Shown here in pieces: positions 8,387-16,356 of a stretch of 64,000 nucleotides of DNA. Under the pieces are notes generated by a model. It saw only the letters and a program-made list of their open reading frames with translations. It searched no databases and was not told the origin of the DNA. The stretch covers positions 1 through 64,000 of the forward strand of contig JBLNCA010000025.1 of NCBI GenBank assembly GCA_050260375.1, given 5' to 3'. The position numbers and the translations under genes are program-made. This DNA comes from DTFZ01 sp050260375. Its GTDB lineage: Bacteria > Bacillota > Clostridia > Christensenellales > SZUA-584. Positions within the stretch are counted from its first letter, which is position 1, and each line of letters begins with the position of its first letter.

Positions 8387-9463
8387 GTGCTAAAAGCGGT
8401 GCAAAAGATATATATTGAACTCGTGTTCCTGGACAATTTCATCGTCAACCTGCTGATACTGCTTTTTACATCGCTGCTTACCCGTACCAAAAGAAGGTGG
8501 GGAAGATTCGCCGCGTCCGCGGCAATAGGCGGAGCGTACGCGTGCGCGGTGTTCGGCGCGGAAGGCGTCGCGGTATCAGCGGCCGTGAAAATTGCGGTGA
8601 GCGCCGTCATGTGCTTTGCCGCGTATTATGCGAAGGGCGAAAAAAGCTTCTGGAAGAATGTGTGCGCGTTTTATATAGCGTCATTCGTGTTCGCGGGAGC
8701 CATCTACGCGGCGGCGTATTGCTTCGACCAGCCGACCTTTGGAGCTTTTATCGCAGTACGCCCGCTTGTGCGGTACATACTGGCAGGGCTGGCGGCGGGC
8801 GCGATGCTTATAGGCCTCTTCAGCCGCATACGCAGGCGCACGCTTGAGAGGGAGTCAAGAGTAGTCGGCTTAACGTTTTACTGCGGCAGCAGGCGCGCGC
8901 TGCTCAAATGCTATGTGGATACGGGCAACCTGCTGACGGAGCCGCTCAGCGGGCTTAAGGTGGCGTTTATTACCGCGTCCGCCGCGAAAACGCTGTTCGG
9001 CCGGGAAACCGCGGAGCTGCTCGGCGCCATGGCAGGAAAAACGGGCTTGGGGCGAAGCGGCAAAAGCCCCGGAGCGCCAGCCAGCCGTCTAAGGATAATA
9101 CCCTGCGAGACGGCGCTGGGAACGGGAGTGTTTTACGGCATAGAGATAGACGGTATAGCGCTGGAGGGAGAAACGGAAGGCAAAAGGGCCGTTGTGTGCG
9201 TGGCAAGGGGCGCAATTGCCTATGGCTGCGACGCGGTGATAGGCGGCGGCCTTATGGATGAACTTTTGAAAGGAGCAAAGAATGATAGCTTATCTGGCGA
9301 GAAGAATAGCTGCGTGGATACTGCGGCAGCTGGGGCTTGCGGCGAATGCGGACTATATAAACGGCAGCGAAGCGCTGCCCCCGCCGTTGACGCAGCAGGA
9401 GGAGACGGAGCTGCTGCAGAGGCTGGGCAGGGGGGACAAGTCGGTAAGGAGGGCGCTCATTGA
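8387..9463 (+). CDS. spoIIGA: SpoIIGA, pro-sigma-E processing peptidase
   Basis: SpoIIGA is a membrane-embedded aspartic protease that cleaves the pro-sequence from sigma-E in the mother cell. The N-terminal half has five hydrophobic segments (from V-F-L-D-N-F-I-V-N-L-L), and the C-terminal half holds the aspartic protease motif Y-V-D-T-G-N with the catalytic Asp near residue 178. The frame is 358 residues, longer than usual, because it runs about 180 bases into sigE in another frame; the last 60 residues are low-complexity Ala/Gly/Glu and may be a tolerated extension. GTG start at 8387. Translation is coupled to sigE. Confidence 0.92.
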   Translation: MLKAVQKIYIELVFLDNFIVNLLILLFTSLLTRTKRRWGRFAASAAIGGAYACAVFGAEGVAVSAAVKIAVSAVMCFAAYYAKGEKSFWKNVCAFYIASFVFAGAIYAAAYCFDQPTFGAFIAVRPLVRYILAGLAAGAMLIGLFSRIRRRTLERESRVVGLTFYCGSRRALLKCYVDTGNLLTEPLSGLKVAFITASAAKTLFGRETAELLGAMAGKTGLGRSGKSPGAPASRLRIIPCETALGTGVFYGIEIDGIALEGETEGKRAVVCVARGAIAYGCDAVIGGGLMDELLKGAKNDSLSGEKNSCVDTAAAGACGECGLYKRQRSAAPAVDAAGGDGAAAEAGQGGQVGKEGAH

Positions 9464-9992
9464 GCGCAACCTGCGGCTCGTAGTATATATCGCACGCAAG
9501 TTTGAAAACACCGGCATAGGCATAGAGGACCTCGTTTCCATAGGCGCCATAGGGCTCATAAAGGCGGTCAACACGTTTGACGTAGACAAGAACATAAAGC
9601 TTGCGACATACGCGTCGCGGTGCATTGAGAACGAGATACTGATGTACCTGCGGCGCAACGCCAAGCTCAAGTTCGAGGTGTCGTTCGACGAGCCGCTTAA
9701 CGTCGACTGGGACGGCAACGAGCTGCTGCTTTCCGACATACTGGGCACCGAGCCGGACGTAGTGTATACGGAGATAGAGGGCAGCGTGGAAAAGGACCTG
9801 ATGAAGGAATGCATAGAGCGGTTATGCGAGCGCGAAAGGATGATAATGGAGATGCGCTTCGGGCTTAACGGGCAGAAGGAAAAGACGCAAAAGCAGGTCG
9901 CGGATTACCTCGGTATATCGCAGTCGTACATATCGCGGCTGGAAAAACGGATAATAAAGCAGCTTAAGACCGAGATAAGCAAGATAGTATAA
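9282..9992 (+). CDS. sigE: RNA polymerase sporulation sigma factor SigE (pro-form)
   Basis: A 236-residue early mother-cell sigma factor. The first ~27 residues (hydrophobic, I-A-Y-L-A-R-R-I-A-A-W) are the pro-sequence that SpoIIGA removes. Region 2 is clear (R-N-L-R-L-V-V-Y-I-A-R-K-F-E-N-T-G, D-L-V-S-I-G-A-I-G-L-I-K-A, Y-A-S-R-C-I-E-N-E-I), as is region 4 with its helix-turn-helix (K-Q-V-A-D-Y-L-G-I-S-Q-S-Y-I-S-R-L-E-K). AAGGAG precedes the ATG. sigG, its usual downstream neighbour, is absent here; a prophage relic begins right after the stop. Confidence 0.97.
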   Translation: MIAYLARRIAAWILRQLGLAANADYINGSEALPPPLTQQEETELLQRLGRGDKSVRRALIERNLRLVVYIARKFENTGIGIEDLVSIGAIGLIKAVNTFDVDKNIKLATYASRCIENEILMYLRRNAKLKFEVSFDEPLNVDWDGNELLLSDILGTEPDVVYTEIEGSVEKDLMKECIERLCERERMIMEMRFGLNGQKEKTQKQVADYLGISQSYISRLEKRIIKQLKTEISKIV

Positions 9993-10106
9993 ACTAAGCC
10001 TCTGAATAATAGGGTACTACCGTTAGGTAATTGGATAGTGAAAGTAGATAGGTTGATTTTACAGTAAGGGATTATACCTAGTTTTGATAGTGTTTCTGTA
10101 GCCATC

Positions 10107-11592
10107 GAGACTATCCCGAATTTTGTGTAAACCTCCAAGAAGGTGTAAAATAGAAGCACCTAATTGGAGGTTTACTTATGTCACGAAAAATCACACCGGA
10201 GCGCAGAGAACAAAGGAAAAAATTACTGGCACTACTACAGGATGCCGGCATCAACGATGTCAAAGGCGTGCAGGAGCTATTCAAGGAAATGATCGGGTCT
10301 GTTCTGGAGAACGGCCTTGAAGGAGAACTTGAGGAAGAACTCGGCTACAGTAAATATGATTACCGCAATAAGCAGACTGAAAACAGCCGAAACGGACATT
10401 CGGAGAAAACACTGAAAACCAGCCTTGGAGATATGGAAATATCCATACCACGGGATAGAAAAGGCGAGTTTGACCCGCAGCTCGTAAAGAAGAACCAAAC
10501 CACATTAAGCGGAGATATTGAAGAAAAGATACTCTCCATGTATGCCAAAGGTATGACGACAAGCGATATTGAAGGCCATATCCGCGAAATTTACGGTATA
10601 ACAGTCTCAGACAGCACAATCAGCTGCGTAACAGACAAGATACTGCCAATAGTAAAGGAATGGCAGATGCGGCCCTTAGAAAGCGTCTATGCCGTCGTGT
10701 TTATGGACGCAATACACTTTCATGTTCGTAGCGAAGGGCAAATTGTCAAAAAGGCAGTCTACATAGCCATCGGAGTACAAATGGATGGTATCCGGGATGT
10801 ACTGGGCATGTGGGTCGGGGAAAATGAGAGCGCCAAGTTCTGGCTGGGGATACTGAACGGATTACGTAACCGGGGCGTAGAAGATATCCTCATTGCTTGC
10901 GTGGATGGTCTTACGGGTTTTACCAATGCCATTGAAGCTGTATACCCTAAGACCGAGATACAGCAATGTATAATACACCAGATCAGAAACACCACAAAGT
11001 TTGTTTCATACAAAGATATCAGAGAACTGATGGCAGACTTAAAGAAGGTCTATGCCGCCATAGATGAGCAAACAGCTTTATACGAATTGGATTCCTTTGA
11101 TGAGAGGTGGAGCAGGAAATACCCGAAAATCGCGGTTTCCTGGCGGGCAAACTGGCCAAATTTATCGACCTATTTTAAGTATCCGCAGGAAGTCAGAACG
11201 CTGATATACACTACCAATTCCATAGAAAATTTCAACCGGCAACTTCGTAAGGTAACCAAGGCCAAATCGGTATTTCCGACAGACGACAGCCTCTTGAAGA
11301 TGCTTTATCTTGCCATGATTGACATTACGAAAAAGTGGACGGGCCGCCGTAAGGACTGGGGCCTTATCCATTCCCAACTGGAGGTATTCTTCGAAGATAG
11401 AGTCTAAAAGCAGAAAACGGCTGCATATCAAGGGTTTATATGAACGGCCTAAATGGCCGCCCTTGACATGCTCAGCCGTTTCCGCTAATATGCAATCAAG
11501 GCGGATAAGCCTGAAATCTGGCTATCCGCCCAATAAATATCTTGCTCTATTTTATATCAATTTGGAGTTTACACAAAATCGGGGATACACCC
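10107..11592 (+). mobile_element. Complete IS256-family insertion sequence with 8-bp target duplication
   Basis: About 1486 bp. The ends are imperfect inverted repeats of ~29 bp sharing ATTTTGTGTAAAC (left 10107-10136, right 11563-11592). Identical TAGCCATC copies flank it at 10099-10106 and 11593-11600, the 8-bp duplication expected for this family. It carries one transposase gene, intact from start to stop, so the element may still be active. Confidence 0.93.
10178..11407 (+). CDS. IS256-family transposase
   Basis: A 409-residue DDE (MULE-type) transposase. Landmarks are E-E-L-G-Y-S-K near residue 48, I-S-I-P-R-D-R-x-G-E-F-D-P, the first catalytic Asp in V-V-F-M-D-A-I-H, the second in A-C-V-D-G-L-T-G-F, C-I-I-H-Q-I-R-N-T, and the final T-T-N-S-I-E-N-F-N-R-Q-L-R-K carrying the Glu. 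Length and motifs are complete. GGAGG lies 7 bases before the ATG. Confidence 0.96.
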   Translation: MSRKITPERREQRKKLLALLQDAGINDVKGVQELFKEMIGSVLENGLEGELEEELGYSKYDYRNKQTENSRNGHSEKTLKTSLGDMEISIPRDRKGEFDPQLVKKNQTTLSGDIEEKILSMYAKGMTTSDIEGHIREIYGITVSDSTISCVTDKILPIVKEWQMRPLESVYAVVFMDAIHFHVRSEGQIVKKAVYIAIGVQMDGIRDVLGMWVGENESAKFWLGILNGLRNRGVEDILIACVDGLTGFTNAIEAVYPKTEIQQCIIHQIRNTTKFVSYKDIRELMADLKKVYAAIDEQTALYELDSFDERWSRKYPKIAVSWRANWPNLSTYFKYPQEVRTLIYTTNSIENFNRQLRKVTKAKSVFPTDDSLLKMLYLAMIDITKKWTGRRKDWGLIHSQLEVFFEDRV

Positions 11593-11817
11593 TAGCCATC
11601 AGCCACACACTATCTTTTATATCTACGCCATACTTCCTGACAAAGAGGATGCGGCGCTGTTCAGTTAAGGCACGTATGATTAATTTATCTGTTTCAAAGT
11701 GGCTCTTGCCACTGCCTCTGCCGCCATAATAGATGTTGTATCTGTATGAATAGTCGTAGAGGTAAGGTAGGAATTTAATATTTACTTGTAGGTTTACTTC
11801 CAATTACATATCAGCCC

Positions 11818-11970
11818 CTACTTTACAAGGGCAGGTTCTGTATTATCATCGTCCTTTTTACCCTTGCGCATTTCCTGTATTGCTCTTAAGAGTGCTAGTC
11901 TGCGCTGCTTCTGTTCTGGTGTCTCTTTGATGTTGACATAATCCCATGCGCTTAAATTAATACCGTTCAT
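11818..11970 (-). CDS. Small phage-type protein of unknown function (50 aa)
   Basis: A 50-residue, highly charged protein (middle: K-E-T-P-E-Q-K-Q-R-R-L-A-L-L-R-A-I-Q-E-M-R-K). AAGGAG stands 8 bases before its ATG, a good ribosome site. It lies just upstream of the terminase start in the same direction, so it is probably a small packaging-region gene of the lost prophage. I do not recognise a family. Confidence 0.55.
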   Translation of the reverse strand: MNGINLSAWDYVNIKETPEQKQRRLALLRAIQEMRKGKKDDDNTEPALVK

Positions 11971-12035
11971 TGTGATTTCTCCTTCATTGTTTTTATATGG
12001 TTAGTTATGCTATTATTATACAGGGGTGATTGGTT

Positions 12036-12557
12036 ATGTTACTTGATAGTGTTGATGTGGCGGCTACTAATGTCTTCAGTCTATTTGGTATGTCTACCAG
12101 TGATTCGATTAATGCGATTATTGCAGTATTGGCCTTTGCTGGACTCATTGCATCAATAATTACAAGCAAGTGTTCGCTTAATCAAGCAAAGAAACTTTTT
12201 AAAGCACAGATGGATATAACACTGTATAATGAAAGATATGCAGTTACCGATTTTTTCCTTAACTTCTTTTCTTCAGATAATTGGAATAAAAAATCAGCTG
12301 GGAATATTTCCAAATTATGTGATGCTTCTGTTAAAACGATGTTATTATTTAAAAATGGCAAATTACTGTTTGATTTATGTCAGAGCTTAATAGATTATTA
12401 TGATGGCAAACCATTACCAGACTATAGGGAAGACTGCCCTGATAAAATTGATTTAGATTCAGAGTTTAGCGATATTGAACTAGCCTTTCTTTCTCATGCT
12501 TTAACTGGCATTAAGTTACTAATGCATGAATCAAATATTCTTAAAGTGAACGAATAA
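12036..12557 (+). CDS. Hypothetical protein with one or two N-terminal membrane segments, prophage cargo
   Basis: A 173-residue protein, AT-rich compared with its chromosomal neighbours. Residues ~25-47 (I-N-A-I-I-A-V-L-A-F-A-G-L-I-A-S-I-I) form a membrane helix; the rest is soluble with many Asp, Lys and Asn. The ATG at 12036 follows AGGGG by 9 bases. It sits on the opposite strand between terminase fragments, a usual place for a lysogenic-conversion or 'moron' gene. No family recognised. Confidence 0.6.
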   Translation: MLLDSVDVAATNVFSLFGMSTSDSINAIIAVLAFAGLIASIITSKCSLNQAKKLFKAQMDITLYNERYAVTDFFLNFFSSDNWNKKSAGNISKLCDASVKTMLLFKNGKLLFDLCQSLIDYYDGKPLPDYREDCPDKIDLDSEFSDIELAFLSHALTGIKLLMHESNILKVNE

Positions 12558-12566
12558 CGCTTATCT

Positions 12567-12735
12567 CTATTCTTGTTCTGGTTCTGCTGGTACAGGGTGT
12601 ATGATGATTTGCGGCGCTCCTGTCTGCTCAACTTTCTGTGTCGGTATATATCCTGCTAGGTGTGATAACTCCTTAGCCGCCGCTAGTCTTACTTTCTCGC
12701 CCGGCATAATGTCTTCAAATTGATAATAAGCGCAT
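12567..12735 (-). pseudogene. Fragment of a phage terminase small subunit (C-terminus)
   Basis: Minus-strand reading gives M-P-G-E-K-V-R-L-A-A-A-K-E-L-S-H-L-A-G-Y followed by I-P-T-Q-K-V-E and a Pro-rich end before the stop at 12569. The 'A-A-x-x-L-x-x-L-A-G-Y' pattern is frequent in terminase small subunits. There is no start or N-terminus; the sequence stops making sense near 12735, close to the hsp20 leader. It marks the right end of the prophage relic. Confidence 0.6.
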
Positions 12736-12787
12736 ATAATAAATTAGTTTGAGCATAATATAAAAAATCGAAAGGAGGAGTTTTTGC

Positions 12788-13222
12788 ATGGCAAATATGG
12801 TGCCGTTTAATTGGAGAAACAGAGGCCTTGCCGGCGCGGACGATTTTTATAACATGATAGACAGCTTCTTTACCGAGCCCTGGTTTATGCGGTTCGGCCG
12901 GGATACCTTTAGGGTAGACGTGCAGCAGAAGGACAACGAATACTTAATAGAAGCCGAGCTGCCGGGCGTAAACCGCGAGGAAGTGGATATAGACATGATG
13001 GACGGCAACCTGCAGATCTCGGTGAGAAGGGAAGAGAAGGTAAACGAAGAAGGCAAGAATTATATACACCGCGAGAGGCGGTATTCTTCGATGAGCCGCA
13101 CCGTATACCTCGCGGACGGCGTTTCTGAAGGAATACGCGCAAAGCTCGACAACGGAGTGCTTAAAATATCCGTGCCGAGGCAAAAACGCGCGGCAAATAC
13201 AAGGCGCATAGAAATAGAATGA
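12788..13222 (+). CDS. Hsp20/alpha-crystallin-family small heat-shock protein
   Basis: A 144-residue holdase chaperone. The alpha-crystallin domain covers about residues 36-135: D-V-Q-Q-K-D-N-E-Y-L-I-E-A-E-L-P-G-V, then R-R-E-E-K, R-E-R-R-Y-S-S-M-S-R, and the closing L-D-N-G-V-L-K-I-S-V-P with the G-x-L motif. The ribosome site AAAGGAGGAG is strong. It is followed by an intergenic region with no CIRCE element that I can see. Confidence 0.95.
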   Translation: MANMVPFNWRNRGLAGADDFYNMIDSFFTEPWFMRFGRDTFRVDVQQKDNEYLIEAELPGVNREEVDIDMMDGNLQISVRREEKVNEEGKNYIHRERRYSSMSRTVYLADGVSEGIRAKLDNGVLKISVPRQKRAANTRRIEIE

Positions 13223-13306
13223 TTTAAGCGAAATCCTATTGACAATAAAAACTTTAACGCTGCTTGTCCGCGGCGTATTTTTTTGTGCGCGCCGCAGAAA
13301 ATAAAC

Positions 13307-13356
13307 TTGACAGAATTACTATGATATACTAATATTAATCCGACCAAAACGCTCGG
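13307..13356 (+). promoter_or_regulatory. Promoter and likely Rrf2 operator of the iron-sulfur operon
   Basis: TTGACA (13307-13312) and TAATAT (13330-13335) are spaced by 17 bases. Immediately after the -10 box lies an inverted repeat CCGA-N9-TCGG (13340-13356), overlapping the likely transcription start. Rrf2/IscR-type proteins bind dyads of about this size, so autoregulation by the following gene is likely. Confidence 0.75.
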
Positions 13357-13454
13357 GTTTTTATACCGAAGCCACGCAAATATTTGGACCTTTATGGGCG
13401 TACTACGCTGTTTCCATAAAGCCGAAAGCTTCTGGTACGAATGGAGTTGGTAAT

Positions 13455-13904
13455 TTGATAATTTCCACAAAAGGGCGCTACGGCTTAAGGGCGATGTTTG
13501 AGCTTGCCAAGGCTTACGGCGAAGGGCCTTTGAGCATAAAGCAGATATCTTCGGTGCAGGCATTGAGCGAGCAGTATCTGGAGCAGATATTCTCCAGGCT
13601 TAAAAACGCGGGGCTTGTGGAGAGCACCCGCGGCGCGGGCGGCGGCTACAGCCTGGGAGCGAAGCCGGAGGACATATCCGTAGGCATGATACTTACGGCG
13701 CTCGAGGGCGAGCTCGCTCCGGCCGGATGCGTAGTAGAAGACGCGGAGTGCGAGAACATAGGGCTTTGCACTACGCACATAATATGGCAGCGCATATACG
13801 AAGGAATAAACGGCGTGGTTAACGGCATAACGTTGCAGGACATGGTGGACGACTACAGGCGGCTGATTAAAGAAAAGCCGCAGGCTAAGGATGTAAGGTG
13901 CTAA
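13455..13904 (+). CDS. Rrf2-family (IscR-type) transcriptional regulator
   Basis: A 149-residue winged-helix regulator starting at TTG. I see M-I-I-S-T-K-G-R-Y-G-L-R-A, the helix-turn-helix with S-I-K-Q-I, L-S-E-Q-Y-L-E-Q-I-F-S-R-L, and G-G-Y-S-L. The C-terminal half has three cysteines (C-V-V-E-D-A-E-C ... L-C) in the place where IscR ligates a 2Fe-2S cluster. It precedes iscS and iscU, so it most likely senses iron-sulfur status and represses this operon. A dyad near the promoter fits this. Confidence 0.93.
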   Translation: MIISTKGRYGLRAMFELAKAYGEGPLSIKQISSVQALSEQYLEQIFSRLKNAGLVESTRGAGGGYSLGAKPEDISVGMILTALEGELAPAGCVVEDAECENIGLCTTHIIWQRIYEGINGVVNGITLQDMVDDYRRLIKEKPQAKDVRC

Positions 13905-13906
13905 GA

Positions 13907-15079
13907 ATGGGAATATATTTGGATCACGCGGCAACGACATATACTGACGAGAGGGTACTGGAGGCGATGCTGCCGTATTTTACCGAGAAATTCGGCAATG
14001 CCTCGACGCCGTATTCGTACGGCAGGGAAGCGGACAAGGCCATAATGACGGCGCGCGGAGAGGTGGCTGACGCCATAGGCGCTAAGAGAGAAGAAATATA
14101 CTTTACGTCGGGCGGTACGGAGAGCGACAACTGGGCGATAAAGGGAGCGGCGGAAACCGCAAAAAAAGGGCATATAATAACGTCGTCTATTGAGCACCAC
14201 GCCGTGCTCGATACGTGCAAATACTTAGAGTCGAGGGGCTTTGACGTAACTTACCTGCCGGTGGATTCGAGCGGCATGGTTACGCCCGAAAGAGTGGAGA
14301 GCGCAATACGCCCTGACACGATACTGATAACGATAATGTTCGCAAACAACGAGGTAGGCACAATAATGCCCATAGCCGATATAGGCAGGGTAGCAAAAGA
14401 GCGCGGAATACTGTTTCATACCGACGCGGTGCAGGCGACAGGGCACGTACCTATAAATGTTGCCGAGATGAACATAGACATGCTGTCGATGAGCGCGCAT
14501 AAATTTTACGGCCCTAAAGGCGTGGGCGCGCTGTATGTAAGAAAAGGCATTAACCTCGGAAAGTACATGCACGGCGGCGCGCAGGAGAGAGACCACCGTG
14601 CGGGAACGATAAACACGCCGGGCATAGTAGGCCTTGGCGCCGCGATAAAGCTTGCCGTGGAGAATATGGAAAGCGAAACAAAGCATGAACTGGCGCTCTC
14701 GAAGCGGCTTCGCGAAGGGCTGCTTAAAATCCCGGCGTCCAAGCTGAACGGGCACGAAACGCAGCGCCTTCCGGGCAACGTTAACATAACGTTCAGCTTT
14801 ATAGAGGGCGAGGCGGTGATGCAATACCTCGACCTTGAGGGGATAGCGGTCTCGACGGGGAGCGCCTGCACGTCCGGCTCCACACATCCGTCGCATGTGC
14901 TGCTTGCAATGGGCGTTGGTATTGAAGACGCAAGAGCGGCAATAAGGTTTACGCTAGGGCGCGAGAATACGGAAGACGATATAGACGTTGTTATCGCAAA
15001 GACGGAGAGCATCGTACAGAGAATACGCGAGATATCGCCGCTTTTTGCGCAATATAAAGGAGGCCTTGAAAATGTATAG
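13907..15079 (+). CDS. iscS: Cysteine desulfurase (IscS/NifS)
   Basis: A 390-residue pyridoxal-phosphate enzyme that takes sulfur from cysteine and passes it as persulfide to the scaffold. The N-terminus Y-L-D-H-A-A-T-T, the F-T-S-G-G-T-E-S-D-N block, H-H-A-V-L, the PLP lysine in S-A-H-K-F-Y-G-P-K-G (K199) and the active-site Cys in S-x-G-S-A-C-T-S-G (C321) are all present. The frame extends to an upstream GTG, but the ATG at 13907 gives the usual N-terminus. It follows the regulator by 2 bases and overlaps iscU by 8 bases. Confidence 0.95.
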   Translation: MGIYLDHAATTYTDERVLEAMLPYFTEKFGNASTPYSYGREADKAIMTARGEVADAIGAKREEIYFTSGGTESDNWAIKGAAETAKKGHIITSSIEHHAVLDTCKYLESRGFDVTYLPVDSSGMVTPERVESAIRPDTILITIMFANNEVGTIMPIADIGRVAKERGILFHTDAVQATGHVPINVAEMNIDMLSMSAHKFYGPKGVGALYVRKGINLGKYMHGGAQERDHRAGTINTPGIVGLGAAIKLAVENMESETKHELALSKRLREGLLKIPASKLNGHETQRLPGNVNITFSFIEGEAVMQYLDLEGIAVSTGSACTSGSTHPSHVLLAMGVGIEDARAAIRFTLGRENTEDDIDVVIAKTESIVQRIREISPLFAQYKGGLENV

Positions 15080-15440
15080 CGATATAGTTCTTGAGCACTT
15101 CAAGAATCCGCACAATGTTGGGGAAATTGAGAATCCGGACGGTTACGCCGAGGTTGGAAGCAGCGAATGCGGCGACACGATGGAGATGTTCATAAAGGTG
15201 GACAACAACCGGATAACCGATATAAAGTACAAGACGTACGGCTGCTGCGCTGCCATAGCGTCGTCGAGCATTGCGACGGACATGGCCAAGGGCAGGACTT
15301 TAGAGGAAGCTGAGGCCTTGACAAAGGCGGATATCGTTAGGGAACTGGGCGGCCTGCCCGAGAAGAAGTACCATTGTTCGCTGATGGTGGAGGACGCATT
15401 AAAAGCCGCGATAGCGGATTACAAGTCCAAAAAAAAGTAA
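15072..15440 (+). CDS. iscU: IscU/NifU-type iron-sulfur cluster scaffold
   Basis: A 122-residue scaffold on which Fe-S clusters are assembled before transfer. The three ligand cysteines are in S-E-C-G-D (C33), Y-G-C-C-A (C58/C59) and K-Y-H-C-S (C102); the Asp after the first Cys is also kept. The ATG at 15072 lies 8 bases after AAAGGAGG and overlaps the end of iscS. It completes the Rrf2-iscS-iscU operon common in Clostridia. Confidence 0.95.
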   Translation: MYSDIVLEHFKNPHNVGEIENPDGYAEVGSSECGDTMEMFIKVDNNRITDIKYKTYGCCAAIASSSIATDMAKGRTLEEAEALTKADIVRELGGLPEKKYHCSLMVEDALKAAIADYKSKKK

Positions 15441-15535
15441 CATAATATACCATGGTTTCATTGGCATTCTTTCATGTTTTTTTATATGCGTTTTGAGCAA
15501 ACTACTAACATGACTGCTTGAAAGGAGTGTTAGTA

Positions 15536-15700
15536 ATGAAAGCAAACGTAGTGATTGGTATGATTGCCGGCAGCTTGATTGGAGCAACCGCTGCAGTTAT
15601 TGCTATGCCGTATTTCCAGCCGCATATAAGGCGGGCTATAAACAGAGGGAGACAGGCGATCAATACCCACATGGATAAGATGGAATCAACGCCCAGCTGA
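15536..15700 (+). CDS. Small single-span membrane protein (YtxH-like)
   Basis: A 54-residue protein. One glycine-rich membrane segment (V-V-I-G-M-I-A-G-S-L-I-G-A-T-A-A-V) is followed by a basic tail (I-R-R-A-I-N-R-G-R-Q-A-I-N). The general plan resembles small YtxH-type envelope proteins. AAAGGAG precedes the ATG. Function unknown. Confidence 0.7.
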   Translation: MKANVVIGMIAGSLIGATAAVIAMPYFQPHIRRAINRGRQAINTHMDKMESTPS

Positions 15701-15736
15701 ATTCCGTCCAAAATAACAGAGGGATCTGGCAGCCGC

Positions 15737-15766
15737 CCTTAAAAAGCCGTGCTTTTTAGGGAACGA
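15737..15766. repeat. Hairpin CCCTTAAAAAGC / GCTTTTTAGGG
   Basis: A 12-base arm and its complement surround CGT. The inner AAAAAGCCGTGC part is also found at 36468, and the loop resembles the hairpin-repeat family, so this may be a diverged copy; it could also act as a terminator for the small gene upstream. Confidence 0.45.
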
Positions 15767-15797
15767 ATTCAGTCTCGTTGTATCGGGAGCTTTTAAA

Positions 15798-15917
15798 CCG
15801 GCAAGCCGTAAGCTTGCTGGGGACCCCGTATTTTCGCCCCATTAAGCCTACGGCTTACTGGGGACCCCGTATTTTCACCCCATTAAGCCTACGGCTTACT
15901 GGGGACCCCGTATTTTG
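15798..15917 (-). repeat. Three tandem copies of the hairpin repeat, inverted orientation
   Basis: GGGGACCCCGTA occurs at 15819, 15860 and 15901, a period of 41 bases. Between them are CCCCATTAAGCC and GGCTTACTGGGG arms. The stem pair that is C-G in other loci is T-A here (TAAG/CTTA), so the stem is preserved by paired change. A further GCCGGC hairpin with a T-run follows at 15918-15936. Confidence 0.85.
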
Positions 15918-16083
15918 GCCGGCTTTTTTAGCCGGCTTTGCATTGTAAGCAGTTAAGATATAACATAAAAGATACGATATTATTAATACCATGCCATAAA
16001 TATTACGAAAGCATTAATTTCCATTCTTCAGATGGAAATTGGCCCGCGCTTGGTATATAATATTCGTACTAGGGGGTGTTCTC

Positions 16084-16356
16084 ATGGCGAAATTTGACGA
16101 GACGATGAGATTTTCTTTGGAGAAAGAACTCAGCAATCCGGCAAGAGAGGTTATCTGGCTTGTTTGCGACGCGCTGAAAGACAAAGGATACGACCCCGTC
16201 AGCCAGCTCGTGGGGTATATAATCTCCGGAGACCCCACCTATATAACCAGCTATAAAAACGCGAGGTCTCTTGTTAAACGTGTCGAGAGGGACGAGCTTT
16301 TGGAAGAGTTCGTTAAGTCGTATATTGAGAACATGACAAAGGCAGAAGAGGAGTAG
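16084..16356 (+). CDS. ireB: IreB-family regulatory phosphoprotein (UPF0297)
   Basis: A 90-residue protein of the IreB/YrzL family. It contains T-M-R-F near the start, the phospho-acceptor region, Y-D-P-V-S-Q-L-V-G-Y-I-I-S-G-D-P-T-Y-I-T, and N-A-R-S-L-V-K-R-V-E-R-D-E-L. In Enterococcus IreB is a substrate of the PASTA kinase IreK and affects cell-envelope stress resistance. The ATG at 16084 follows GGGGGTG. It begins the ireB-AKR-ruvX-DUF1292 cluster; in many Firmicutes ireB, ruvX and the DUF1292 gene are direct neighbours. Confidence 0.95.
   Translation: MAKFDETMRFSLEKELSNPAREVIWLVCDALKDKGYDPVSQLVGYIISGDPTYITSYKNARSLVKRVERDELLEEFVKSYIENMTKAEEE

Larger units (their letters stand above)
9993..11803 (-). 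pseudogene. Phage terminase large subunit, N-terminal part, split by an IS256-family element and truncated
   Basis: Minus-strand reading starts at a TTG near 11803 and shows the terminase ATPase entry: Y-N-I-Y-Y-G-G-R-G-S-G-K-S (Walker A), then R-I-L-F-V-R-K-Y. At 11601 the frame meets the insertion sequence. Removing the IS and one TAGCCATC copy rejoins the frame: ...D-S-V-W-L-M-A continues as T-E-T-L-S-K-L-G-I-I-P-Y and then L-P-N-G-S-T-L-L-F-R-G-L up to the sigE stop at about 9993, where the gene is cut off. So this is an old prophage scrap that later received the IS. Confidence 0.88.

Noticed and set aside
15798..15917. Tandem repeats that might be a short CRISPR array
   Set aside because: The sequence between repeated GGGGACCCC blocks is itself repeated, with no unique spacers, and no cas gene is near. 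It is a tandem hairpin repeat.
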